The notes beneath the pieces are model-generated. The model was not told the origin of the DNA, ran no database searches, and saw only the letters and a list, made by a program, of their open reading frames with translations. The translations under genes and the position numbers were made by a program. A stretch of DNA of 64,000 nt from Mesostigma viride. Its lineage: Eukaryota > Streptophyta > Mesostigmatophyceae > Mesostigmatales > Mesostigmataceae. Below, in pieces: positions 11,006 to 21,404 of the stretch (positions within the stretch are counted from its first letter, which is position 1; the number at the start of each line of letters is the position of its first letter). The stretch spans positions 4,185,707 to 4,249,706 of the forward strand of contig RPFO01000276.1 in the NCBI GenBank assembly GCA_009746045.1. Direction: 5' to 3'.

Positions 11006-13017
11006 GCTTGCTCCCATGGTGGGATGCTTGCTTCCTTGATGAGGCACGCAAATGGCTGACGGCGGTATGGCTGACGGCGGAGTTCAGATCTTTTGCGTCT
11101 GAGCCCCAAATTCGGTCAGACCACTTGCATTCGATGCGCCTTTCTAAGACGCACTTGCCAGTATAAACGGTTACGGCTGCCACGCAGTATAGACAAAGTT
11201 ACGCACGTGACCAGCTATGACGACTACCAAAGCAAAACGAGGGCTGGAAAAGGAGCTGGCACAGCTTCCCAGCGCCCAGCCCAACCCTCTCGCCCTCGCC
11301 ATTGTTCCGCCGCCAGGCTTACCCGCCAACCAGCCGTCTGGGCCTGCCAACCCACCGCCAGCAGCCCCATCTCCCAGCGCCTCGCCTGAGCCCAAGAAAC
11401 CCTGCCACGCTCGCAAATGGCGCCAGTTCCTCCCCGGCGACCGAGGATTCTCCCTCACCGGGTGGCAAGAATTGTCGCCGCAGGAATGCATTGAGGTTCT
11501 CCAGTTCCTCGAACAGGAGCGGAAGCTCTTCGTGAAGGGGGCTATTGACTACGATGGAGACATGTCCTGGCTCTATGCTATGAACGAAGCACAACAACGC
11601 CTGGCTATCTTGACCAGCCATTTCCAGCTCCGCCTCATCGACATCACCCGCACGCTCCGCACCCCAGCCCCCGCACAGCCGGCAGCCCCCTCGGCTTCCT
11701 CCCTCTGCAAGGATGACATCCGCGCAGTGCTGGAGGAGCACGTGACCTGGCCGCTGGCCGAGCAGCTGACATCGCTGAACACCACGCTCAACACGGTCGA
11801 GGCCCGGGTCTCCAACGTGGAAACCAAGGTCGTCCACAAGCTCCAGCCCCAGTTCACGACGCTGCACACCGCGGCACAAGCTTCGGAAACGCATGCGGCA
11901 CTTGTCTCTCGCCTTAACCAGGTGGAGGGCAAGTGTGGCGTGCTCCTGAAGAAGCTTGAGGCCATCACCGCCCACACCGAGGCCCTGGCCACACAGGTCC
12001 CCAAGATAGCGGAGCAGACGGCCACCATTGCATCCCAGCCACCCCGGCAGGATGCTGGCGACCTCCCGCCGCTCTCCTACGCGGACCTGCTGCGGTCAGC
12101 GACCGCCTCCACCACCGACGCCATCGCCACAAAGCTCCAGGAGCTGGAGGACCACCGCCAGGCCCAGCAACGGGAGGTCACCGATCGCGCTCGCCGCGAG
12201 TGCCGAGTGGTGCTACGTCGCTTCCCCCAGAAGCCAGGTGAGACGTCAACCTCTCTTGCTGACGAGCTCAAGAACCAGCTTCTTACCCTCATGGGCCTGG
12301 TAGGTGAGGTAGAACTGCGTGGGTGCCACCGCCTTCCCCACTCACGGGACAAGGCGGCTCCCCCACCAGTCCTACTCACCTTCTCCTCCCCTGAGGATAA
12401 GCAGCGGTTCCTCTCTCGTCGCAAGCGGTTGCACGACCTCACCTGGACGCTGGATGACGACCTCACCCCCGCTCAGCAACAGCAGCGACGCGACCTGTGG
12501 CCGGAATACCTCCGCCATAAGCAGGACCCCAGAAGCCCAAGGTGTACTGGAGGGGCGGGGACCTGATGATCAACCACAAGATGTGGACGCCCCCAGCGGG
12601 CTAGAATAGCAATAGCCCTAGCTTGTAACCATTGGCGTCACTGCCGCTAAGGCAGCCATGCCTAGAATGTTGCCTAGCTGTGCCAACACACCTAGTCACG
12701 TGCCGCCAACGCACGGTACACAACCAGCCATAGCCTAGTCCTAGTACAGCCATGCTACGCCCTGGCTATGTTCAGATTACTTGCCCACGCTCCTTGCTAT
12801 GATATGCTCACATGGGTCTTATTGCACCCACAGTTTGCCGGATCGTTAGCCTGTCCTTTTAGCTAGCCGCGCCCGATTGCAGCTGTGGCATGCCTTTGGC
12901 ATGAAGGAGACTGGGGGTCTCTGCCCTTTCTCCTGTAGTGCACACACAGGGATTAAAAGCACTTCGGTGCTCCGTGACTCCCCAACGGGAGCACGAGTTT
13001 AATTAATTAATTAATTA
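11006..13017 (+). mobile_element. ORF1-only (HAL1-like) non-LTR retroelement, full insertion
   Basis: The insert interrupts a satellite monomer and is flanked by the perfect 10-bp duplication ATGGTGTCAT (10996-11005 and 13018-13027). It has a ~210-bp leader, one L1-like ORF1, a ~400-bp 3' UTR, a stem-loop (GTGCTCC...GGGAGCAC at about 12967-12994) and a TTAA-repeat tail. There is no endonuclease or reverse transcriptase, so it must have been mobilised in trans. A 5'-truncated, roughly 98% identical sister with its own duplication lies at 37663-38500. Confidence 0.88.
11217..12566 (+). CDS. L1-like ORF1 (RNA-binding) protein, frameshifted near its C-terminus
   Basis: The 449-residue product has four parts. 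Residues 1-80 are a Pro/Ala-rich basic head. Residues ~85-150 are an aromatic block (KWRQFLPGDRGF onward). Residues ~170-270 are heptad-rich and likely coiled coil. Residues ~320-435 are an RRM/transposase_22-like nucleic-acid-binding domain (RRECRVVLRRFPQKPGE, then LLTFSSPEDKQRFLSRRKRL). This is the trimeric ORF1p layout of L1-type LINEs. The sister copy has C5 where this copy has C4 near 12527, so this copy is -1 frameshifted. It ends in 11 aberrant residues, where the sister reads QKPKVYWRGGDL and ends PPAG. The start is the first ATG after the leader. The ORF1 family assignment is by architecture, not by search. Confidence 0.8.
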   Translation: MTTTKAKRGLEKELAQLPSAQPNPLALAIVPPPGLPANQPSGPANPPPAAPSPSASPEPKKPCHARKWRQFLPGDRGFSLTGWQELSPQECIEVLQFLEQERKLFVKGAIDYDGDMSWLYAMNEAQQRLAILTSHFQLRLIDITRTLRTPAPAQPAAPSASSLCKDDIRAVLEEHVTWPLAEQLTSLNTTLNTVEARVSNVETKVVHKLQPQFTTLHTAAQASETHAALVSRLNQVEGKCGVLLKKLEAITAHTEALATQVPKIAEQTATIASQPPRQDAGDLPPLSYADLLRSATASTTDAIATKLQELEDHRQAQQREVTDRARRECRVVLRRFPQKPGETSTSLADELKNQLLTLMGLVGEVELRGCHRLPHSRDKAAPPPVLLTFSSPEDKQRFLSRRKRLHDLTWTLDDDLTPAQQQQRRDLWPEYLRHKQDPRSPRCTGGAGT

Positions 13018-13620
13018 ATGGTGTCATCATGGCCCGTCCACGTACATGGATGTCAAGGAATAGTAAATGATGAGTATTCAGGCTCCCATGGTGTCATCAT
13101 GGCCTGTCTACGTACATGGATGGCATGTATGTAATTAATGATGAGGATTCAGGCTCCATTGGTGTCATCATGGCTGGCCTACGTATGTACATGGATGTCA
13201 AAGAAAACAAAATGATGAGGATTCAGGCTCCCATGGTGTCATCATGGCCCGTCTACGTACATGGATGTCAAGGAATAGTAAATGATGAGGATTCAGGCTC
13301 CCATGGTGTCATCATGGCCCGTCTACGTACATGGATGTCAAGGAATAGTAAATGATGAGGATTCAGGCTCCCATGGTGTCATCATGGCCTGTCTACGTAC
13401 ATGGATGGCATGTATGTAATTAATGATGAGGATTCAGGCTCCATTGGTGTCATCATGGCTGGCCTACGTATGTACATGGATGTCAAAGAAAACAAAATGA
13501 TGAGGATTCAGGCTCCATTGGTGTCATCATGGCCCGTCTACGTACATGGGTGGCATTTATGTATTTAATGATGAGGATTTAGGCTCCCATGGGGTCATCA
13601 TGGCTTGTCTACGTACATGG
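13018..13620 (+). repeat. 71-bp satellite, resumed after the retroelement
   Basis: About 8 more direct monomers, beginning with the downstream copy of the target-site duplication. The array ends after CTACGTACATGGAGTCATAT, where unique AT-rich sequence begins. Confidence 0.9.
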
Positions 13621-13895
13621 AGTCATATTGATTCATGGAACAATGAGATACCATTCTTAATTGAAAATTGTTCTTGATACTTTCACATGCATGCCCGGAA
13701 TCGTGAATTTGTGCGGGTTTCCATGATGACAATCCTCATTGAATTCTTGAGCACACAATATTGAGCAATTTAGGGGCACTTCGGCAATGTTGACCATTTT
13801 CATTCATGATAAAATTAACATTTAATGCAATAAATACATATTCCACTCATTTTAATAAACCATGCAAAAACTTTACAAGCACGCTCAAGCTAGGG
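13621..13895. other. AT-rich unique spacer inside the TIR element
   Basis: About 275 bp with no reading frame, repeat or RNA gene that I can support. It is the only substantial non-repetitive interior sequence of the 13.2-kb element. Confidence 0.4.
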
Positions 13896-14322
13896 GTGGG
13901 CTGGCATGCACGCGTGGGTGTGGGGGTGGGCTGGCATGCATGCGTGGGTGTGGGGGTGGGCTAGCCTGCATGCGTGGGTGTGTGGGGGGCTGGCATGCAT
14001 GCGTGGGTGTGGTGGGGGGCTAGCATGCATGCGTAAGTGTGGGGGGGGCTGGCATGCATGCGTGGGTGTGTATGGGGGCTGGCATGCATGCGTGGGTGTG
14101 TGTGTGGGGCTAGCATGCATGCGTGGGTGTGGGGGGGGCTGTCATGCATGCGTGGGTGTGGGGGGGGCTGGCATGCATGCGTGGGTGTGTGGGGGGGCTA
14201 GCATGCATGCGTGGGTGTGGGGGTGGGCTAGCATGCATGCGTGGGTGTGAGTGTGGGCTAGCATGCATGCGTGGGTGTGGGGGTGGGCTAGCATGCATGC
14301 GTGGGTGTGGGGGGGGCTAGCA
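13896..14322 (+). repeat. 30-bp G-rich minisatellite
   Basis: About 14 tandem units of GCATGCATGCGTGGGTGTGG followed by a G-run and GGCTA or GGCTG. Each unit contains the palindrome GCATGC. Long His/Cys- or Gly-rich frames across it are repeat artefacts. Confidence 0.92.
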
Positions 14323-14505
14323 CGCCCCACCCCTCCATCGGCACAGCCAGCCTTGTGAGTCTACCCTTAACAACAAGGCTGGTAGGACGACACGCCTGAG
14401 CAGCATATGTCATGCCTATCTCAGGCTAATAATGTGTGATTTTGTGCCAACAACCAAGTTGTTCCACCCAACAACACATTATAAACCCTCTTCCAAAATG
14501 CCCAA
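14323..14505. other. spacer with short hairpins next to the right TIR
   Basis: It contains CCAGCCTTGT...ACAAGGCTGG around 14348-14385 and AACAACCAAGTTGTT around 14450. No gene is seen. Confidence 0.4.
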
Positions 14506-15539
14506 CAAGCCGGACACGTGGAGGACCACACACGCAGTATATAAAGAGAAAATAAGCTGACTTTTTATCCAGCCAACCTGTGGCTAGCTGCTCTGGTTAG
14601 CATGACAAATGCTAACATTTACTCAGTGGGAAAGGTGAAGAGACCATTGGAACAGCCTACCTGACGCATGTGCCACCAAAGCATTGTGTCCCGCAAAATG
14701 CACACTGCCTCCTTTCTAACAAGCACGAGCCGCTCTCTTTAGGAGACAGGTGCCAGCTCGTCAGTGTCTGGGGAAAATGATGCCGCTGCTTAGGAAGACC
14801 GCGTGAATTTCCTCGAACACAACTGTCTATAAAGCACAAGAAATTTCAGAGAAGCATGGAAATAAAAGCATTACACCTTCCCGACAGGTTGCGGGCCACG
14901 CGCTGCAGAAAGCCAGCCACGTCACAGACGATTAACTAGCTAAAAGACACCCAGGAATCCAGCGATGCAGCGCCAGGACCCGCAACTTTCTGGCTGCATC
15001 TGGCCGGAAAGAAGGCAAAAAGCTTACGCTCAACGAGCTAAGAAAGCAGGAAAACGCTAGCTTAAGACGTTTAACACAAGAACGTACCATAACGGGCATT
15101 TATTCGTGCCCAGGCGCACAAGAAAGTCCACCCTTTCATGGAGTGGTTGGGCAGTACGCATCGCGCAGGGCTAATGTTATCTTACCGCAAAATGACGGGA
15201 AAGGTAAAGATAGCAGCGGGAATTTTTACGGCTTTAGAAACATCATTAAACTAGCTTTCCTTACGACCATCAAAACTGGCAACAATCGACAATCAACCCG
15301 GCAGGCATCCATTATACTTTATTCATCCCGACAGAAATTCAGGCCGGACCCCCCCTGCCGATGGCAAAGAAAAAAAGCCCGCGACATTATAGATCGCAAC
15401 CATCCCGCCATAAATTAGAATCAGTAACTAATTTTCTCCAACAATCGAGCATTTTTTCTGCTTTCCGCGTGCCAGATTTGTCACGTTTCGTCTAAAGGCA
15501 GTCGCCATGGCCACTACCGCAAGGGGTGCGCGCACCGTG
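14506..15539 (-). repeat. right terminal inverted repeat of the 13.2-kb element
   Basis: Reverse complement of 2350-3376 from CAAGCCGGACACGTG inward to the terminal palindrome GGTGCGCGCACC and CCGTG at 15539. One small extra segment near 15045-15060 and point changes distinguish it from the left arm. Confidence 0.85.
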
Positions 15540-16600
15540 CCGACATAGCTTTTGGGCCTCAATTTGCACCGAAATTTGGTCCGTACCGTCCAGCTCAGTC
15601 GGATTATGTATGTGGATCGGCCGTGTTGGTTGCATACGCAGGTATATTAATTCTTGCATTCGCCCCGGACCTTCCCCAGGACAGGTCAGGATATAACAAT
15701 AATTCTTGCATTCGCCCCCGCCCTTTCCTATGGCCTGGTCAGGTTTGGGCGCGACGCCACTAGCGCGGCGCCCGCGACAGAGTGGCCAGGCTCGAGCACG
15801 TTTTCTGGATCCCAAGCACCGGATTGGACACTGTCCGAGGACTGGACAGGAATTGGCTGACCAATCGGATGCTTGCTCGTCGTCTCCAAAAACATATATA
15901 AAGAGCCAAATCGCTCGAACTACGCAATGATCCTTAAGCAGCGTTACTCTGCCGAAATGTCAACCTAGGCCGGTCAAGTGACGCCGAGGTGTTCACCGAT
16001 AGTTCAGGTCAGCCACAGCGCGCCTTCGAATGTAGGCACGGTCGCATTTTTTTTTAGGAAATGTAGAATTGTTGTCGACCAGCTACCAACGCCCGACCGG
16101 ACCCATACAACGGAAACATCAAGGCGAAGGCGATGTGATGTAGGTGTGTCTGATATCTCATTAATACACAGAGCATCGTGAATATAATATATAATATAAA
16201 TTATATAATATACTATAATTAATATATAATTTTAATTTTATGTTAATTTTAATGTTATTTCATATAACATAATATAGCATAATATAATTAATATAATATA
16301 ATATTATATAAACTAGTATATAAAAAATTAAAATGTAAAAGAAAAATATCTACCTTATTGGGGTTTATTGTTCCTTTCCAGTTCAGCATAAGTACACTCT
16401 TGAGTGTGTGCAATGTTTGGTTATACGCCATTGTCTTAAAATAGCAACCAATGTAAACCTCCGTCCTAACCACATTTGGATACAATAAAGACATTGATGC
16501 CTGACACATAGCATTCATTGCTTGAAATACCATGCATATTTTGTGTCAATGTTCTGCAGACCACAGCTTTAAGTGGGCATACTTCGCTTTCCTCAATATA
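15540..16600. other. no gene recognised; AT-rich tract
   Basis: An AATTCTTGCATTCGCCCC segment is duplicated at about 15649 and 15710. From 16180 to 16320 the sequence is almost pure A/T (TATAATATA type). No coding region or RNA gene can be supported. Confidence 0.4.
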
Positions 16601-16629
16601 ATGGCGACATGGCATTTGGTGAAAGTGGT

Positions 16630-17200
16630 GAGTGCCATGAAGTTGCGCCGGCCGTCGTTATCCATGACGAACTGAATGGGTTTCGTGCAAATCAAGTTTT
16701 TTGTTTTGGTGTTCCAGTTGCGCCGGCCGGCGTTTCCAATGGTATCTTGCGCGCACTTGCAAAAGCTTGCACGCTTATCAACATTTTGTGTTGGTGAACA
16801 TTTTATCACCTCTGGGATTTCCGCCTTCACTACCTGAGTTGCTTCTTTGTGGTTTTCAAATGCAACCGAGTTACGCCGGCCGTCGTTACTCATGACAAAT
16901 TGTAGGGGTTTTGTGCAAATCACTTTTGTATGGTTTATGTACATGCATCCAGTTGCGCCGGCCGGCGTTTCCAATGGTATCTTGCAGTTGCGCAATCAGG
17001 CCCCATTACCAAAAGTGTGTTTGTACATCTTTTTTACACCTGAAGGATTTCTGCCTGCATATCCTGAGTTGCTTCTTAATGGTTTTTAATTGCGCCCGAG
17101 TTACGCCGGCCGTCGTTATTAATGACAAACTGTATGTGTTTCATAAAATCACTTTTGTATGGTTTACATGTATCCAGTTGCGCCGGCCGGCGTTATTAAT
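16630..17200 (+). repeat. three ~230-bp repeats with paired CGCCGGCCG motifs
   Basis: The motif GTTRCGCCGGCCGKCGTTW occurs at 16642, 16717, 16870, 16952, 17100 and 17177. It forms three pairs spaced 225-235 bp apart. Between motifs the repeats share GTGCAAATCA-TTTTGTATGG and CTGAGTTGCTTCTT. The B-type motif contains the perfect palindrome CGCCGGCCGGCG. A seventh copy lies in an intron of the adjacent gene at 19902. These are probably promoter, 5' intron or subterminal sequences of the transposase-like gene that follows. Confidence 0.75.
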
Positions 17201-17279
17201 GACGCTTGTCGTTCTTGTTTGATGCCCATCGTTTTCGTCGTGTCTTTAATGGTGATTATTTATCATTACTCATCCTCAG

Positions 17280-20200
17280 GGCTTTCGGTGCCGCGGGATT
17301 AAGAGGCGAAAAAAATCAGCTGCCGTCTGACCAAAGTCTGATGGCGCAATCGGGGCGGGGGGCCGTTTCCGACGGTTCGCGTCCCTTGTCCAAGGACGAC
17401 CGGGAGCCTGCACTTCGCGGTCCCCGGAGCGACAAGTACATCGAGAACAAGGGGTACAAAATTGCCAATGACATCTTTCCTATCATGGCGGAACGCGTGA
17501 AAGCAAACAACCACAGGACGCCAGAGATGAGCGCGGAGGTTCTGTCTTGCGCAGCTTCAAGACTAAATGCCATGGTGGCCGAGAGCAACGGCATTAAGAA
17601 GAGGAAGAACTGTGACGACGGGCTTCCTGAAAGTTGGGCGGAATCTCTTCGGGATACCATCAAGAAGGCTTTTGGCGACTTGGGAACATCTGAGAAGGAT
17701 CGTGGGCTTAGGTGGGCCTTGTGTGGACTTGTTACGAAGGCAATGGAGGGCGTCCCGGACAGGATTGTGGAGCGCGCGTTCGGGATTGACAGGCGCTTTG
17801 TCGCAACTGTTCGGGGTCACAGGGATGGAATGGAAGAAGGGGAGGACGACCTTTTGATGAGTGCGCCAGAGAGGAGGAGGAGGAAAGACGAGCTTCCGAC
17901 GGAAGTCATTGCCCTGATACAAGCGTGCTGGAGGGATGATAACTTGACGCGGGCGTCTCCGAACATGAAGGATGTTCATTGTGAATGGACAAGAAAGGAT
18001 TACAAACATACACTAGCGTTTTCGGAGGGTGCGCGCTACTATACTGTCTCCAAGTCGAAGATTTACGAAGTGTTCATTTCCCGCCATCCGGAGTTGAAGC
18101 CACCGCGGCGGATGGACACTAGGGAGGGGGGGGGGTGGAGGGAGAGGAGGGCGTGAGGGGGGGAAATCAGGTGATTATGGAGACGGAGGAGGGGATGTCA
18201 ATGCCTCGCACGAATCAGAAGAGCACAGTTCATGTGGGATACACTTCTTTTTGCAAGCATATGCCCGCATGCGTCAAGGGGCGGTGGAAAATGCGGAACT
18301 TGTGCGCATGCCAGCACCACACTACCATGCAGTCCATGGTTGGGGGGTTGGCCAAATTTCGTGCAACTTTTCATGCCAGATGCGAGTGCGGACCTGAATG
18401 CCACGCGTGCGATCATGGTAGCCAGCTCGACGTGGGGTCCTCCGTGCCCACATGTTCCATTTTCAAAGCCACTCACACGACAGAGTGGGTGAACAAGTTT
18501 ACTTGTGAGGTGGAGGGGATGAGGGAGGGGGGAGGTTCGAGGTCGTCTGTGGGGTCGTCGCGGCCGCAGGTTCAGCCTTTTCAGGGCGAACTTGAGGATC
18601 TGCCCATGCATGGGAGGGTGCTGGACGACGAGGAAGGGGTGCCCGATCATGACCTGGGCGAGGAGTTGGGGGTTTGCTCGATCCGGCGTAAGGCTTGTGT
18701 GTTGGGCACTTGCCGGGCTCCCAAGTGTGGAATTCGGAACTTCATGTTATGCGAACGGGAGGAGGCTTCCAACCACCTGATTTCATGGACCAGATACGAG
18801 ATGCAGGATGTGCCGCCGGGTGCGGTTCTTGGGCCAGAGGTAATTTTTAGTGGAGTGGTTGCGCCCCAAGGCGTTTCTTTTGCAATGTTTCCTGAGGTTC
18901 TTGGGCCAGAGGTAATTTTTAGTGGAGTGGTTGCGCCCCAAGGCGTTTCTTAAGCAATGTTTCCTGAGGTTCTTGGGCCAGAGGTAATTTTTAGTGGAGT
19001 GGTTGCGCCCCAAGGCGTTTCTTTTTCAATTTTTCCTGAGGTCCTGTCTTTTTTCTTCCTACAGGTCATTGGTGGGTCGAAGTTGATGTCTTTTCTGTAT
19101 GTGCACATTGCGCATATGCAGGACGACTGTGACGAGATCGCAAAGGCTGGTGGGCAGCGATTGACGCAAGTCGACGTCAAGTCCACACCAACGGAGCTAA
19201 AGGAGGCGATTGTGGACAAGTGGCCGGACTTCATCCAGCATTGCTTCAACGCGTGGTGGCAAGCGGACGCCTCCAAGGAATGTCTCTCAAGGATGCGGGT
19301 GGGGGACCTTGTATGCCACACAGATTACGCCGAGAACTACCAGTCTTACACCTATCACAATCTCCAAGCACAGTATTGGCATCCAGTCACATTCGTCCTT
19401 ATGCCCTGGATCGTGCGCTACTTGGATCCAGCGTCGGGAAAGGTCGTGAGAAGGGAGTTTCACTTCATCGGACAGGGCGGAATGAAAAGGGACGGGCGGG
19501 CCCTCCGTTTTGCTATCCTCAAAATCCTGGCGACACTACGGTCAGAAGGGGTAGAGGTGAAGCGCTTCATTGGGTGGTCGGACAATTGCTCCATGCAGTT
19601 CAAGTCAAGGAATGTGATCGCGGAAATGGCCCGGCTGCTGACGGAGGATCCGCACCTGGAGTCATTTGAGTGGAATTACTTTGGGGAGCAGCACGGAAAG
19701 GGGGAGGTGGATGGAGCTGGTGGGACTGTGAAGTGCATGTTGAGGAGGTGGCACATCAGGGAAGAGAACCAGGACAAACAGACGGCCGCCCAGTTGGTGG
19801 AGAATCTGGCGTCGGGGGCGGTGGGCGGGACCACAACGACCAGGCGTAACTTCTTCGAGTTCCCCGAGGTAATTAAGTGTACAGTCCTCGTTCAGGGAAT
19901 AGTTACGCCGGCCGTCGTTTCTAGGGCGTTCTTGGAGTCCTGGCGATCAGGAGTGCTTAATAAAACACAACTAGCTCGATGGTCTCGTAACTTCAACTTT
20001 CCCTTGTGCAAATCTTGTCTTCGACGCGCAGGTGCTTCCTTACAGCCCAGGGCGCGGCGAAATCAAAGGAGTGAAGAAGGCGCACTGGTGGCGCATGGAC
20101 AAGTCGAATGTGACGCGCTTAATGCTGCGCCAGTATTCCTGCTATTGTGGCGGTGCGTGCGCCGAGGAAAGGTGGTGGGATTGTCGAAAGGAGTGGACCG

Positions 20201-20763
20201 ACATGGACGGCTGGAATGTGGGAGGTGCTCGGATGAAGCTCCACAAACTGGGGGAGCCAGTGCAAAGGAACCCAAACGGACAAGGGGGGCACGCAGGGAC
20301 GCGACTGAACAGACTACAGGCAGAGAGGACGATGATGGGAAGGAGACTGAAGCTGCGAGACATTTTTGCCGTCGAGTCCTACTCTGGTGATGAGTCCCAC
20401 GATCCAGATCATCCATATTGGCTAGCGGAAGTCTTGCAGGAGCCTTATCAGGTGGCCGCTACTTTCGTGAGGCGAGTGGCCGACAGAAACGGCAAGGTCG
20501 ATAGGGAGTTGTTCCGTAAGGGACAATGGGTGGTGGGGGTGCGCTACTGGGACAGATTTCCGGGTATGGCGACGATGTTCAAAATGGACGCCGATGCCCA
20601 ACCTGAACAGCCAAACTTGGTCAATTGCTACCTGTGCATGGACGCGGGGTTCGAACACACCATTGTTGTCAACCCAGCTAACAATCGCCAGGCCATCTTG
20701 ACCATTCCGACAGACGTCGAGAAACGGCTCACGAACTTGGCCAAGAAGAGACCTGTTCAGTAG
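17280..20763 (+). CDS. spliced transposase-like gene (putative DDD/DDE type)
   Basis: Proposed exons are about 17280-18839, 19065-19868 and 20032-20763; both introns are GT-AG and phase 0. An in-frame ATG lies at 17341. The first exon has a helix-turn-helix-like segment ending SKSKIYEVFISRHPELKPPR, then a Cys/His cluster (KMRNLCACQHHTTMQ, CECGPECHAC). The second exon carries three spaced Asp blocks: TDYAENYQSYTYHN, GWSDNCSMQFKSR and HGKGEVDGAGGTVK. From memory this arrangement matches a widespread uncharacterised transposon-encoded family in animals and algae; a D-D-D catalytic triad is my inference. The frame shifts by one around a G10 run at 18126-18135, so either the run length is wrong or the gene is damaged there. 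The C-terminal exon (LPYSPGRGEIKGVKKAHWWR) is unfamiliar. Confidence 0.65.
18840..19064 (+). repeat. intron made of three 72-bp repeats, each with a 5' splice site
   Basis: GTAATTTTTAGTGGAGTGG begins at 18840, 18912 and 18984. Repeats one and two end with a copy of the upstream exon end (GGTTCTTGGGCCAGAG), so three identical donors precede one acceptor (TTCCTACAG at 19064). The first repeat is open in frame for 24 codons; the second contains an in-frame stop. Confidence 0.88.
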
Positions 20764-21404
20764 GCCAGCTCGCCCGGGCTTGGTTGGACGAGGTGGACAG
20801 CCTTGAGAGCACGTGCTTCGTTGTGAGCACTTGCCTTTCAGCCGTGATTTGCAAACGAGTTCCTTGTCCTGAATTGTAAAGCTCGATTCATGCTCTTTTA
20901 AGGAAGTGTATAATATTATCCAGATCATGTATATATTTAGATCTAGACCTGAGTTCAAATAACATTTCTTAGAGGGCTGAGATGCGCGAGGTCCAGCATA
21001 CATGTATATATCCATGGAGACATGTTACAAACTCAAATGTTTCATTGTACGTACCACTAGCTCGTCGACGGGGGTATCCCATGTAATGTATGATTTATGA
21101 ATTAATTAATCGCTTAATTGTACAATGTAAATGGATCATGAACTTGTCAAGTGGCCTAATTTGGTTTATTTGGTTCATCATTTATTGATCTCAATCATTC
21201 TTAATTGAATCTCGAGCAATAGCAATCGTGAAGCAGATCCTAATCATGTGATTCGCATAACATTTGAGAATAGGCAACAAGTGCTACTTTGAGGAATGCG
21301 GGGTTGGTCAGGTTATTATAGAGCTAGAGCTACAAACGGCACATATATTGCAAACTTTGCGCTCCAGGCATGGAATTTCAAAAGTACCAAAATTGGAGCA
21401 GTAG
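20764..21404. other. no gene recognised; AT-rich downstream flank
   Basis: Probable 3' region of the transposase-like gene, then AT-rich sequence up to the LINE junction. No inverted copy of the 16.6-17.2 kb repeats is seen here, so the 3' end of the presumed DNA transposon is not located. Confidence 0.35.

Larger units (their letters stand above)
2350..15539. mobile_element. 13.2-kb TIR element carrying satellite DNA
   Basis: Near-identical inverted repeats of about 1.03 kb (2350-3376 and 14506-15539) bound this unit. Both outer ends read CACGGTGCGCGCACCCCTTG. The inside holds a 71-bp satellite in two orientations, a nested ORF1-only retroelement, a 30-bp minisatellite and about 250 bp of AT-rich unique sequence (13620-13870). 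I find no transposase or recombinase inside, so the element looks non-autonomous, or is a fold-back type. No target-site duplication is obvious at the symmetric ends. A diverged copy of the terminus starts at 63877, which supports a dispersed family rather than a local inverted duplication. Confidence 0.75.

Noticed and set aside
2350-14330. CRISPR array
   Set aside because: Repeats are directly contiguous with variant positions rather than fixed repeats with unique spacers, and the genome is eukaryotic.
14657-14839. 60-codon frame identical in both TIRs as a conserved small gene
   Set aside because: Identity is expected because the TIRs themselves are near-identical; no independent evidence of coding.
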